Source: Eurosta solidaginis
Lineage: Eukaryota; Arthropoda; Insecta; Diptera; Tephritidae
Assembly (NCBI RefSeq): GCF_040869045.1
Contig: NC_090319.1
Location: forward strand, 176,426,645-176,490,644
DNA length: 64,000 bases
Direction: 5' to 3'
A program made the translations under genes and the position numbers. The notes beneath the pieces are model-generated. The model had not been told where the DNA came from. It saw only the letters and a program-made list of their open reading frames with translations, and did no database searches. This document shows, in pieces, positions 32,262 to 43,909 of the stretch. The number at the start of each line of letters is the position of its first letter. The stretch's first letter is position 1.

Positions 32262-34849
32262 CCCAAATAATAATATAAATAATAATAATATAAATAAAAA
32301 TAAAATAATAATATAAATAATAATAATAAATCCAAAGCCCGCCCAACCGACACGAGGGGCGCATCCGCATGACGCACGGATTTCTTTTTGTTTTTGCCGA
32401 GTTGTAGATAGGCGAAGGTTTGTTAAGCGTCGAGATCTAAAACTGCTCAGCTACAGAATAAAAATCATCAGCTGAGTATTATATACATAACAGTAGAAAA
32501 TTATACATATAGTAAATTGTTAAATAAGTTAAGGATTTAGCATATAAAGATTTTTATTTTTTATTTTTATTTTTATTTTGTTACGAGTTAAGATAGGATA
32601 GGACAGTTTTCCTTATAGTAAAAAGTGAATCCGTTATATCAAATGAATTCGAGTGAGAGTTAAAATCATAACACAAACACCGGAAAGGTTCATTTAATTC
32701 GAAGTTAGTTCTACACTGCCTCAAAAGAAGAGGTTTGTAATGTCTTGACGCTCGTGATGGGATATTGAAGTTTACTTCGTTCAAAAGAAAGGGGCTAGAA
32801 ATTAGTCCATTCAGTAGTTTAGCCATAAATAATACTCCTAGCATTTCTCTACGGCTAGCGAGAGTTGGAAGATTGATAAGCCTTAACCGACTAGTATAAG
32901 GTGGAAGATTATATGCAGAGTCCCAATGAAAATTCCTTAAAGAAAAAAGTAAAAATTGCTTCTGTATTGACTCAAGCCTATCTGCATGAACTTGATATCG
33001 CGGATTCCAGACTACTGATCCGTATTCTAGTATCGGCCTAACCAATGTGGTAAAAAGGGCTTTGGTTACATAAGGGTCACTAAATTCTTTAGACCATCTC
33101 TTCACGAATGATAGAACACCTCTAGCCTTATTGGCAGTAGTCATAATATGAAGGTTGAAACTAAGTTTAGCATCCATCGTAACTCCCAAGTCAACAAAAT
33201 AATTTACTGATGCAAGACAAAAATTATCAATTACGTAAGAGGCTGCTGGCAAAGATCTCCGAGAGAAGCACATGAACTTACATTTATTGATGTTCAGCGG
33301 CATTGAATTCGCGTTGCACCAAGCAACTAAGCAGTTTAAATCCGCTTGAAGCAATGGACGTTCTTCAATAGACTCATAAGACCTAAAAAGTTTTACATCA
33401 TCAGCATACATTAAAATTTTGGAATATTTTATTATGGTACAAATATCATTAATAAATAGCAAGAACAGAATTGGACCGAGATGACTGCCCTGTGGGACGC
33501 CAGAGGGAACATTAATGACCTCTGAAAGAGTATTTTTAAAAATTACTTGTTGCGTTCTACCGCAGAGATAAGAAGATATCCACTGAGTGAGACCTGGTTG
33601 GAAACCAAGTCGATCCAGCTTGTGGATAAGCAATGAATGGGAAACTTTGTCAAATGCTTTACTGAAATCAGTGTAAATAACATCGGTGTGAAGATTTTCT
33701 CTAAATCCATTAGAAACATGCGTTGTGAATTCAAGTAGGTTGGTAATGGTAGATTTGCCTCTACAGAATCCATGTTGAGAGTTTGCAATCAATGCAGAAA
33801 TGGAAAATGTTAGCTGATTAGTAACAATGGCTTCAAACACCTTTGGAATGGCAGACAATTTTGCAATTCCTCGATAATTTTCTACACATGACCTACTGCC
33901 GTTTTTGTGGAGGGGTATTAGAAAAGATTCCTTCCAAGCAAAAGGAAAAACTCCATGTTTTAGGGACATGTTGAATAAATCAGTTAGGGGCAGATAAATG
34001 TGTTCTGCACATCTTTTGAGAAAACATGTGGGAATTAGATCAGGACCGTATTTATAAGATTCCTTCAAAGAAGTTAAATATGTAAGAACCTCTTCTGGAG
34101 ATATTGATGGAATATTAATTGCGTTAAGTGAGTCAAGTTCATACGGGTATTCACTAGACAAAGAAATTAATTCAGCGGAATAGTTAGATTTGAAAAATTA
34201 TGCAAATAAATTAGCAATAACTTGATCGTCGCTAGAGAAATCATCGCGGTATTTCATACCAGAAGGAAAGCCTTTAACCCCACGTTTAGAGTTCACGAAA
34301 TTATAGAAAGCTTTCGGATTGCAAGTTATTTTCTTTTTCATGGCACAGAGATAGGTATTGTAACACTTTTTATTTAATTCAAAATATTTATGACGCAATA
34401 TAGAGTACTTCAAGTAGTCGGAGTGTGACCCCGTCTTCTTGTACAGCTTGAAGGAACGTGTTTTTTTGTTTTTTAAAGATTTCAGTTCTTTGGTGTACCA
34501 TATTTGGACTAGTTCAGTGAAAACACGTTTACGCTTAGGTACATGTCTGTCCAGAATAGCTTGAATGACGGCGTTGAAGTCAGAAACGTTTTTGTCAATA
34601 TCTGCACCGTATTTGGGCCAAACTATTGTAGATAAAATTTGGTTGAGTTTATTAAAATTAGCCTTCGCGAATTCGAATCTAAAACTAGAGTCGGTTTCTG
34701 TGGTAGTGCAACTCCGAGAACTTTCTTCCAATTCGTAAACTATTTCCAGCGAAGGATGGTAAGGATCCTCAGGTACAGTAAGAGGTTCACCCCTCCTAAG
34801 AATGGATTTTGAAGTATCATCAACAAATACCAGATCAAGTACCCTCCCG
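32226..34849 (-). mobile_element. 5'-truncated LINE inside the LTR
   Basis: 2.62 kb on the minus strand flanked by the 8-bp duplication TACATAAT. The 3' end (32226 side) carries an AAT/ATT-type microsatellite tail of about 100 bp, interrupted by variant units. The 5' end is truncated within the endonuclease coding region. It is the innermost of three nested insertions. Confidence 0.87.
32581..34849 (-). pseudogene. LINE ORF2: endonuclease end plus reverse transcriptase
   Basis: 34849-34201 gives the C-terminal tail of the apurinic-type endonuclease (YGRVLDLVFVDD) and the linker. An in-frame TAA at 34198-34200 separates it from 34161-32581, which carries the whole RT of a Jockey/CR1/I-type non-LTR element: SYKYGPDLIPTCFLKRCA, LIPLHKNGSRSCVENYRGI, VIYTDFSKAFDKVSH, GVPQGSHLGPILFLLFI and the catalytic YADDVKLF, then LVRPILEYGSVVWNP. 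It would prime cDNA synthesis at a nicked target. The stop and 5' truncation make it dead, but the RT itself is well preserved. Confidence 0.9.
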
Positions 34850-35119
34850 TACATAATTACATTAATGCTTACATACTACAATGTACATAGTTTCGTAATA
34901 AATAATGGTTATTCAGCATAATGTGTAGTGACCTACATACCGTTAATGTGATTCATGCATAAGTTGGTTTATCGGTATATTGAATGATTTGGTCAATGCA
35001 AATGAACTCAATGTATGATTCATACATATTGAATGGTTTGGTCAATGCGAATGAACTCAAGTGGTTATTGGAGTCAGTAAAAATGCATTGGCGTACAAGG
35101 CATACTGTATCATACTACA

Positions 35120-37216
35120 CCATCTGTCTTAGAAAAAGAGGCTTATATAATTGTGTGGACAATTGTGTAAGACTCTTTGTTTGAGTTTATAAAATTTTAT
35201 TTCCCTTTTTTTTCTCTATTGTAATTTTATTTCGATTGAAGAGTTTGTTTACCTAGTCTTATATCTGTTTGCATTTGCTTAGCATGTGTGATTTTTTGCT
35301 GACATTTTTCAATCTAACCTGTTGTATTTTTTTCTTTTGCTCATGTGCACACTTTTTATATGCTTTTAAGTGAGGAACGTATGTATATAATTTGAGCCCT
35401 TAACTACATACGGTCATCATCCTACTGTCATAGAGGTGTGCCATGCTATTTCATTTTACTTTTAATGATTCAGTCAACTTTTTACCAGCTTTCACATTCT
35501 GGTTTTGTTTTTTTTTTTTTTTTTTTTTTACATTCAATGGTAATTTATGTCATAGTGGTAACTTGATGCTATAAGTAATGAATTGTTTGCTTATGTGTTC
35601 TTTGCTTTTATTTCTTCACATTGCTCTGCGAAGTACACATTATGCTGATTATTCCTTTTTTTTTGCTTTTCGGTATTATTTGTACTCAACAATTTTTTTT
35701 TTTTTTATAGTTTTTTTGTGTGTTTTTAAACGTGCTGAATATGAATAATGTTTTGCATCAAGTGTTATTGACATTTGCTGTCACATATCAGAATTTTAAG
35801 TGTGTCGACCTACTTAAGCTCTGTTTACGTTGACAAATTTATTATGAGGTAATAGTCACTTGACGCCAACATGGGTTTGTATTTATTATATTATTTTTTT
35901 ATTGTGTATTTACATTTTTATTGATGAGTAAATTGGAATATTTATAGTGTGATTGTTTTGGTTTTCTTTTTCAAATTATTTGGGTTTACTAGCAAACTGT
36001 TTTAAACCTATTCTTATGAATCATATGTGTAGGTTAAAGTAAAAATGTTTCCTATTCTGTTCTACCGGAGTTGAAGTAAAAGATATTTTTCCTAAAATTA
36101 TGACTTCTCTAAAAACGAGGTTTCTTAACTGAAGCATCTCATACTTATACCTATTTCTTTAATAATTTCTATTAAATAACATATTTTCATTGTTATTTCA
36201 TTTCATTAGGGTTGCATTAAACTTGGTAAAAAAAATCTGTTGCCAATTATACGGAAATCTATAATATGAAATATGTCACTAATTAATAATGCAGTAATTT
36301 AGGAGCTGTGATTGACGGAAGAGCAAGGTAGTTTATATTAGTGGTAGTAGTTTAGCTAGTTAGCGGAAGGGGGGTACAGTGGATGCAAAATTTATTCGAT
36401 ATTTTAATTTATTTTCATATTTTTCCAGCAATTTATTTGATCTTATTTGTCATGCGATTTCTGCGGCGGCCACCAAGACAGAATCGTCATGACTTTTATG
36501 AAGAATTATTTTTATTTTTCCGGGATTGTCACATGCACAACCTTTTGGTTAGTGCAATTATTTGATCTTAGAGAACTTGGGTACCAATTATTATTTTATA
36601 ATTCGCTACTGCAGTAAATATTCAATTCTTAATCACCAATTTGTCCCTCAGGACAACTGTGTTTTTCCTTATAAATTTCAAGTCCTGGATTGCCGGCTTA
36701 TTTCAGCCTGGTCGAATATTGTCCTAAGTCAATAACTTCCTCAACAATCAGGTTGCTTGAAAATTTTCTACGCTACCATTTTTCTATCCTAAGATGGAAA
36801 TGAGCGCGACTAGTCTTTTATTGCAAATTTATATAGCGCTTCACATTTATTTTTATATGTTCTCTTTGTGACTTTTTTTCATTATTTTTTTTTTTGTCGG
36901 CTGGTTGTAAATTTTTGTATTTTTTTTCGTTAGATTTTGCTTACTTCCACTGTCCTAGAATTTCCTGTTGCTTCATGATCATCTTTGTCAGGAGCACTCA
37001 AAGGAATTTATGCAAATTCTTGATTTGCTATTAAACTATGACATGGTTAATGAGTCTGCCTTTACTGTTAATTGTGACATATTGAGATTTACTATTTGAG
37101 GTATACTTGGATTGTTTATTGCTCTTCCTTAGCTTTGAGATTTGTTTTAAAATAGTAGGGTGTAAGTTTAACAATAGAATTCCTTAGATACGAGCTTGAA
37201 ACGGTTTTAATTGCCT
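35120..37216. other. Gene-free interior of the mdg1-like element
   Basis: About 2.1 kb of T-rich sequence on the plus strand with long T runs (35508-35529, 35691-35706). No open frame shows retroelement motifs. On the minus strand, AAGACAGATGG just inside the left LTR could be the polypurine tract. Confidence 0.55.
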
Positions 37217-37363
37217 TTATTTAAATTTCATATAACTTTTGAGTATCATGACTATTGCAATGATCAATAGCCCGATTACGCAGATTAAAACCGCTAACCA
37301 AACATCTGGACCGTTTGGCGAATTTTTCGTATCTATTTCGGTTGGTGGCTCATATTTTAACAT
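37217..37363 (-). CDS. 48-residue predicted membrane protein
   Basis: ATG at 37363 and TAA at 37217-37219 on the minus strand. An N-terminal polar segment (MLKYEPPTEIDTKNSP) is followed by a strongly hydrophobic helix (WLAVLICVIGLLIIAIVMIL) and a basic tail, a type III-like single-span topology. It lies downstream of the 72-codon frame, near the 5' end of the mdg1-like element. 412/mdg1 elements are known to have small open frames in their leaders, and this may be one. No homologue was recognised, and expression is unproven. Confidence 0.5.
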   Translation of the reverse strand: MLKYEPPTEIDTKNSPNGPDVWLAVLICVIGLLIIAIVMILKSYMKFK

Positions 37364-37452
37364 TTCAAAAAAAAAATTTATAATCTACAAGCTTAGTATA
37401 GCTTATTTTCTTTCATAGTCAAAAAAAGTTTCAACGCTATTATAATTTAATT

Positions 37453-37671
37453 TTAAGCTCTCTCGGGGAATACCATTCGAATCATTCTCACGGTTTCTTC
37501 TTCCCTGGTTGTGGGATTTTTTACATCCTCAATTGTGGGTTCCCTATTCATGCCTATCTTTTTCCAAAATGGTTTTAACCATTTTAATTCCTTTTCGTAA
37601 TCTACTGTTCCTGCGTCTAAAATTACTTTGTCTGCCCACTCAATGGAGTGTTTAAAATATTTTTCCGCCAT
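37453..37671 (-). CDS. 72-residue small ORF of the mdg1-like element
   Basis: ATG start (MAEKYFKHSIEWADKV), charged and soluble, with WLKPFWKKIGMNREPTIEDV and an acidic C-terminal half. It lies about 0.7 kb inside the PBS and 90 bp upstream of the membrane-protein frame, same strand. The family was not recognised. The balanced, non-repetitive composition in otherwise T-rich DNA argues for a formerly real gene. It could be an accessory leader ORF as in 412/mdg1. Confidence 0.5.
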   Translation of the reverse strand: MAEKYFKHSIEWADKVILDAGTVDYEKELKWLKPFWKKIGMNREPTIEDVKNPTTREEETVRMIRMVFPERA

Positions 37672-38329
37672 TCCAATTTACTTATTTAATTCAACAATCA
37701 CTCTATAATTTAAATTTTGGAATTTAATTTATTACATTTAATAAATTCTTTTCATTCTAAAATCTCCTACTATTGAAAAAAAATCCTAAGCAAAAATGGA
37801 ATTTTTGCTAATGGTTAAGCGTCGCAAGGCCGCTCAATTTATTCTAAAAATTTAAAAATATCCTTATAAAAGATTAGTTGTTTCCGCTTGCTGCTGGTCC
37901 TTGTGCCATATAAAAGGTTTCTTTATTTGTTGTTCCTCTACTGATGATCTTTATTTGCTAACGTATCTCCTTTTTATTCCACTTGAATTATGCCCGCTCA
38001 TTGCCAGTGGGTAATGCTGATTTTCTTCACCTTGAAATTTGTTAAAAATTCGCACGAAAATGCTTCATTTGTTGAAATTACAATTTCTGCTGTTGCCAAA
38101 TATTAGTACCATTTATATTGTTTAAATGTCCTGGATTGTTGTGAAGGCTGACTTTGCCCACCAGTATGAATACTCGCTTAAATTTGAGCGTTTATGTCAA
38201 TAGAATTTTTCCTTTTTGCCTAGTTAGGAATCCTGGTGAGGAATCCTGAATTTTAATTTTTCACTTTTAGGCTTGGCGGAATTTCTAGTCAGTTAGATTA
38301 TTTTGGCAGTTTTGCCGATATTAATCTAA

Positions 38330-38345
38330 ACTGGCAGGATCGCCA
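38330..38345 (-). promoter_or_regulatory. Primer-binding site of the mdg1-like element
   Basis: On the minus strand TGGCGATCCTGCCAG abuts the LTR end without a gap. The same 15 bases follow the LTR at 63697, so two elements in the window share the primer site. Confidence 0.7.
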
Positions 38346-38735
38346 TGTAAAATAAAGTTGAACAAAAATGATTTAAGAGCCGAACACTGATGAGTAGCGT
38401 TGGATCGCAATTGTTGCAATTGTTGATTGCCTCTTTATTAAAGAAATTCTTTCTTTTATACACAATTTCTTAACCTATACATACATAATTACATTAATGC
38501 TTACATACTACAATGTACATAGTTTCATAATAAATAATGGTTATTCAGCATAATGTGTAGTGACCTACATACCGTTAATGTGATTCATGCATAAGTTGGT
38601 TGATCGGTATATTGAATGATTTGGTCAATGCAAATGAACTAAATGTATGATTCATACATATTGAATGGTTTGGTCAATGCGAATGAACTCAAGTGGTTAT
38701 TTGAGTCAGTAAATGGCATACTGTATCATACTACA
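38346..38735 (-). repeat. mdg1-like LTR (5' LTR in element orientation)
   Basis: 390 bp, plus-strand ends TGTAAAATAAAG and ATCATACTACA. Matches the split LTR at 32082-35119 apart from about seven substitutions and a 16-bp gap. Followed by TSD GTAG at 38736-38739. Confidence 0.9.
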
Positions 38736-38739
38736 GTAG

Positions 38740-39640
38740 AAACTACAACGCTAAGTTGAAGAGGTGGAAGGCTAGAATTGAAGAGTATAACCACGAATTG
38801 ATTTACACTCCTGGTAAATCAAATGTTGTGGCAGATGCTCTCTCCAGAATTCCATGTCAGGCAAACCATTTAACAGCACCGTCGGAAACCAGTGACGTGT
38901 TAGCGGAAGCCGGAAGCGAGGAAGCGGTGGTTCACAGTGCGGACCAAGATTCGTCAGATCTTATACCACACGTGGAGGCTCCTTTAAACGTTTTCTGAAA
39001 GCAGATTATCTTTACAGACGGAAGTGCAATGACTTGTTTGGAAAATCCGCATCCGGGTTTCACTCGTCACTACGTTAGGTTGGCCGCCATTGAAAAACCC
39101 AGTTTAATCGAGTCCTTAAAAGATCGCCTGAATCCATCGCTGATAAATGGAATAAAGATTCCAGAAAACCGTTTATGTCTTCTACAAGAAGTATATTTAG
39201 AGCATTTTCTTTTGTACATAATCAGGATAACACAAAGGGTAGTCGAAGATGTTGCCAACCAGGATAGAATTTGCGGAATAATAGAGTCCGATCATAGGAG
39301 GGCTCATAGAAACCCTAAGGAAAATAAGGAGCAAATTTTGGAAAGATACTATTTCACAACCCCCAAAATGATAGTGACGGACAATGAAAGAGGTCCATGA
39401 CTCCCTTAGTTTGCAACTATATCAGGGGCTTGGGAATAAAATTGAACCAAACACCAATCCAAAGAAGTGAGGTAAACGACCAGATTGAGAAATTTTATTC
39501 AACCCTGGTGGAGATTTTCCGATGCCTCAAAGGAGAAATTCGCAATACTAGACCAAAGGATGTTTTAGGTAGCAGTAGACCGCTACAACACAATAGTACA
39601 TTCGGTCACAAAGCACAAGTAAGAAATCCTTGAACCCCCT
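38740..39640 (+). pseudogene. Errantivirus-type RNase H end and integrase, internally deleted
   Basis: Continues the RNase H frame cut at 32077: LKRWKARIEEYNHELIYTPG then SNVVADALSRI. After a stop near 38996 the integrase N-terminal region follows, with an HHCC-like remnant (ESDHRRAHRNPKENKEQILE). The frame then passes directly to MIVTDNERGP and the TPIQRSEVNDQIEKF block that holds the last catalytic Glu. The segment with the first catalytic Asp is missing, and frameshifts near 39398 and 39600 add damage. Confidence 0.82.
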
Positions 39641-40636
39641 CATATAAAATCAATAATAGAAAGTAATCAATGGCTTTGGCAACAACATAAAATCATTTGG
39701 CAATAACCGAGCAATAAATAAAATACAGAGAACTGCAAACAAAAGAGGCAAGAAGCCTACGAGAATCCTCGAAGCAAACACGATGGCAATTACGCAAAGT
39801 CGCTTGGCAATATTCAATTAATTGAACTGCGAAAGAAAAAAAATGTCTCTCCACGCAGAAAAACTAACTAATAAAGAGGCCAACAGAAGAATTTATTTAA
39901 ATAAATGGCCCAAAAATTGCTTGTCACAAGTAAAAAGGCCCAAAATAAAAAAAAGAGAACAAAAAAAAAACAATAATATCTAAAGAAATGGCCCAAGAAT
40001 TTTTTCCCACAATTAAAGAAGCCCATCCAAAAAAATGAGAGAAATGACCCAAAACTTTTTTTGATATACCCTTATGGGGCATCTGGGAAAGACTACATGA
40101 CTAACCGCAAAAAACAATGTCCTGTGGTCTTTGCAAAAACACACAAAAATCAGGGACGGTAAAATTATATAAAATGAAACGATTGAATTAATTTGTATGG
40201 TTAAGAACCAAAAAATAAGAAATGAAGAAACAAAGAAAAAAATGTTTATACATTTTGTACTTGTAATGGGTAGAGCATCATAAGGTGGAATCATGTCTAA
40301 CTCTAATTAGAACAGTTCTAACTGTATCCTTGCAATGAAAAATTCAAAATTTTGTTTCTCCTCTCCTTTCCTCTTCGGTGAAAAGTTCTAGACGCATCAT
40401 AGACGGTTCTACCTTTAAATGCTGTTGCCATAATAGAAAAAAAAAGAAAAACAACAAAAAAATTGTTTAAAATTTTGTTACTTAAATCGTAGGAAAATTT
40501 TTGTTAAAAACCAGAAAAAAGGAAGAAAATTGTAGTCATGAAAAATTTAAGAATCCAAATTACAGTCCCCGAAACTAAAAAATCTTAGCACTTTAAAACA
40601 ATTAATCTAAACCATTATATTTTTTTTTATGGCAGT
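39641..40636 (+). other. Degenerate pol-env intergenic region
   Basis: A-rich sequence with repeated AAATGGCCCAA/AAAAGGCCCAA words (39900-40050). No gene recognised. A pyrimidine tract ending ATGGCAG just before 40636 could be the splice acceptor that errantiviruses use for env. Confidence 0.45.
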
Positions 40637-42099
40637 TTGGTATTAATATCTGGCGTTTCTGGCCTGAACATTTACGGCTATGACTCCCCTTTGGTGACTA
40701 TAGAGCATGGGCGTGGATGGATCCTGAACGGACACTTCAGTCTAATTCACATGATCGATCTTAGCTATTTGGGAACAGCACTGGAAGAACCGCGAGAGTC
40801 AGCGCTTCGTCATATATAGAGTGAGGCAGTGCGCGCTGTGCTATACTTTCACCTTAACCAAACACGGCTTCGCCTTGATGAACTTCAGATAAATAGCTCA
40901 AGGAAGACTCGGTCTATTAACTGGATTGGGGCCGCCTGGGGATGGATTGCCGGCTCGCCAGACGCGGCAGATTGGGACTTCATATTGGCAAATATGAATG
41001 AAGTCATAGCAAACAATAACCATCAGTACCTAGTCAATGAAAAGCTTTTTAACGTCACTCGCATAGCTGTAGAGAAGTCAAATGAAATTATGGCAAACAT
41101 CAACTCTATATCGAAAAACACCAGCGAGGAAAACCTCGAGCTCCTGAATTTGAGTAACTTCTTTATCCTAAAAGAACAAGTAACAGAAATCGTACAGGCA
41201 TGCCAAATGGCAAAATCGGGTGTTATAAATACAAACTTGTTCGATCGAACCGAAATCCAAACTCTTATACATGAAGAAGAATCTCTCCCGTACCAAAACG
41301 TTATCGAGGCCATAGAATACAGTTCGGCATCTGTGCATTCTAACGGCACAATTCTCCTTTACGTGCTCTCAATGTCAAAAGTTAAACCACAAAGCTATCG
41401 ACTTCTTCTTACTCGAGCAGCTATCATATCGGGACAACATATCGATCTAAGCTTCAAGAAAGTACTGATAAATGAAGAGAAACCCTTTGGCCTAAATTCA
41501 GATCGCCTTTCAATTAGCAACTCCACTATCTGCTCTCCCGAATCCTTAGTAAGACTCCCCGAAGACGAATGCCTAGCAAGATTGGTAAGGGGTGGTGATG
41601 CGAAATGCCAGGAAACAATAAAGTCGTCGAAATGCTTAGCGACACATCAATAATTTTAACCAACTATAAGGTTCGTGTACAAGGAAAACATTTCTCGAAA
41701 CAACTTAACTGAACATACGTGATCTCCCTCAGCAAGGAGACGGTGGTGGTGGGCAATAAAACATTCACCAGCCGATCAGCACGCACATCGCAAGCCCTGC
41801 CTCCAGCTCTAGTAAATGTTACGAACGTAGGTCTAAGACTAAATCTGGACTACATCCACGAGCTCAGCATACAAAAAATCCATCAGCTTAAGAACCTTGG
41901 AAATCACTTCCACTACTCGTTAATTTTTGACGCTATTGCCTTAACAATCCTGGCAGCCGTCTGCTACATGATCTGGAAGAAACTTACGACTACAATCAAC
42001 TTTCCTGGGCTAACCCAAACCACAAATCAGGATCTACCAACGCCCCTTGCCACAGATCCCCATCAGAAATCAGATCATCAGCGGGACGCAGATGTTTAA
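40637..42099 (+). pseudogene. Errantivirus-type envelope gene (env), broken
   Basis: Three blocks of one envelope glycoprotein. 40637-40819 gives the N-terminus; an in-frame TAG follows. 40829-41653 continues in the same frame with a furin-like site RKTR and, just after it, a Gly/Ala/Trp-rich fusion-peptide-like stretch. After a frameshift near 41650-41720 the C-terminal block has a single transmembrane helix (around ALTILAAVCYMIW) and a short tail to 42099. This is the surface and fusion protein of an insect endogenous retrovirus. The stop and frameshift make it non-functional as it stands. Confidence 0.85.
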
Positions 42100-42104
42100 A
42101 GAGA

Positions 42105-42400
42105 GGTACTTAACAGGGGGGCAGATACACTTACTTTTAAGAATGTGCTGACACCACACTTCAACAAACACTGGTGAAGCCAACGCAGGTAATTGATCCG
42201 ATATCATATTGCGTAAGCAGGCGAAATGCAAATCATGGGAACTGCAACTGCGTAAGCGATATGATATGCGGACAAAATGCAAGTCGTGTGCTTTGCCACG
42301 CAAGCGATAAAATAATCACTTAAACTAATGTAGAAGCTTAGAGTTAGTTTAAGTTAAGAATAAAATTCAGTCTGTATTGGATCATCAACGACAATAAATG
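42105..42400 (+). repeat. Errantivirus-type 3' LTR
   Basis: A purine tract (CAGGGGGGCAGA, 42114-42125) follows env. The segment from 42138 shares long words with 1624-1702 and 21520-21710. The exact right end is unclear (about 42370-42410). Confidence 0.65.
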
Positions 42401-43272
42401 GTAAATATACTTAAGAGGAAAATAAACTATTTTTTATTTGGATCTTTGCAGTTATGATGGGGCCTCGGGCGGCCCAAACTTTAATTTTTTGGAGCCCTAG
42501 CCCTTGGGCTCCTTAATTTACATGTTATGGTGGTCCGATCCTACCGGATCCGACAAATGTCTAATATAATACAAAAATACATCCTTGTGCCAAATTTCAT
42601 TGAGATCTCTCAAAATTTGAGGGACTAGTTTGCGTTCAAAGAGACAGACGGACGGACAGACGGACATGGCTATATCAACTCAGTTCGTCGCCCTGATCAA
42701 TTTGGTGTACTTAATGGTGAGTCCATCTTCTAGATTTTTCAACGTTACAAACATCGGACCAAAGTTAATATACCATCCCATGTTCATGAAAGGTATAAAA
42801 ATGCCTTCTAACAAAATTGGATAAAGTAATTTATCTGAAATGAACTGTACAATTGAAACTCACTTCGGTTACACCCGAACTTAGACACACTTACTTGTAA
42901 ACATTTTTAATGGCATAGCTGATTGCCAAATACTTCTGGAGCGGATAAGCATGTTCCGTAAAAAAGTCTGCGTAATTTCTTTACTTTTTACGTTGCTAGC
43001 TGAAGAACTAAATTTGCAAGTAATGCACCCATTTCGTGAGCCCTGAGGGATCTCAATTCTTTCAATTAGAAGACATATTTTCTAAGCGCGGTTGCACCTT
43101 GGCATCCCGAGTGTATTTCTGCCATGAAAACCTCTTAGTGAAAACTCATCATTATCAATACACGTTTTCTTTTTTAATGGATATTAAAAACAAAATATTA
43201 AATTTCAGTTAACATTACTAAGCAGTTACGTAATCCCTCAGAGTCTTGTATCCAAGTGAATGCTGTATTAAC
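42401..43272. other. Gene-free stretch with an inverted dispersed-repeat fragment
   Basis: 42590-42895 carries AGACAGACGGACGGACAGAC and CATGGCTATATCAACTC, the reverse-oriented TCCG block of the dispersed repeat, and ends with CGGTTACACCCGAACTTAG. The rest, 42896-43272, is unidentified. An open minus-strand stretch near 42960-43090 lacks a start and any known motif. Confidence 0.5.
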
Positions 43273-43508
43273 TTAGTCGAACCCATATCTTTGCGGTGGC
43301 CGACTTAATCGACCACTAATAGTTTCGATTACATTTGGTTCACCGCCTGGTGTGGGTGTGTCATGATCACTAGACGAGTCTGCATCTGAATCACCGCTAC
43401 CAGCACACAGTGGGGCGTCTGCCGTTAAAGCATGGCAAAAATCAAAAAAATCATGAAAGCTTTCGCTAAATCTAATACAAGCTTCTAATAGAGAATTTTC
43501 CTGGGATC
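43273..43508 (-). pseudogene. Unrecognised C-terminal coding fragment
   Basis: An open minus-strand frame without a visible start. It has an acidic Ser/Asp-rich stretch (SGDSDADSSSDHDTPTPGG) and ends ISGRLSRPPQRYGFD before TAA at 43273. The ending resembles the basic 'R-S-x-R-x-x-P-x-R-Y-G' linker of Ty1/copia polyproteins, but it is followed by a stop. Its origin is uncertain, and a copia fragment or a host exon are both possible. Confidence 0.35.
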
Positions 43509-43559
43509 AAGAATATACAACTGTTTTTTCACAGACCAACGGCAGGGTAACGTACGGGT

Positions 43560-43909
43560 ACATCCGGGACGTTTCATTTGTGGCGGAAAATCCAGACTTC
43601 AGATTTAATCTGAGCTTGGGTTTTCTGCTTACGGGTCATGGTCCTCTTAATGCATTCTTGCATAAGAGGAGCTTGAGCGAAACGGAGGCGTGTGTATGTG
43701 GGGCTGCATGTGAGGATTGGGTGCATGTGTTGTGCGAGTGCCTGGAGTACTCGGACATAAGGGATTTGGGTAGTTGTGGAGTTAAAATTGAAGAAGGAAG
43801 GGTTGATGTGAGTGGAGCGCTCTCCACTAGTCGGACTATTGATTTGCTCAATAGGTATGCTTCGGAGGTGTTTAGACGGAGGAGACGTGGTGGTGATCAT
43901 GGTGGTTAA
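43560..43909 (+). pseudogene. C-terminus of an R1-type LINE ORF2
   Basis: About 110 codons matching the end of R1/TRAS-clade reverse transcriptases. LLTGHGPLNAFLHKRSLSE is followed by the terminal zinc finger CVCGAACEDWVHVLCEC and YSDIRDL, ending in an Arg-rich tail. Everything upstream is missing, so it is a 5'-truncated insertion starting near 43545-43560. Confidence 0.75.

Larger units (their letters stand above)
32082..35119 (-). repeat. mdg1-like LTR, split by a LINE
   Basis: LTR pieces 32082-32225 and 34858-35119 together match 38346-38735, with a 16-bp extra segment near 35080-35095. TACATAAT is present at both edges of the LINE (32218-32225 and 34850-34857) and once in the uninterrupted LTR. 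Confidence 0.88.
32082..38735 (-). mobile_element. mdg1/412-like LTR element without gag-pol, nested in the errantivirus
   Basis: Bounded by LTRs (32082-35119, itself interrupted, and 38346-38735) with TSD GTAG. Orientation is minus: next to the right LTR the minus strand reads TGGCGATCCTGCCAG, a PBS, and the minus-strand LTR begins TGTAGTATGATAC as in mdg1/412-type elements. The 3.2-kb interior has no recognisable gag or pol, only two small frames near the PBS. The LTRs differ at about seven positions and one 16-bp indel, so it is older than the BEL insertion. Confidence 0.82.

Noticed and set aside
32226..32330. Independent AAT microsatellite
   Set aside because: It is the 3' tail of the minus-strand LINE, bounded by the target duplication.
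42590..42895. Fresh transposon insertion next to env
   Set aside because: Only a fragment of the dispersed repeat, without both ends.
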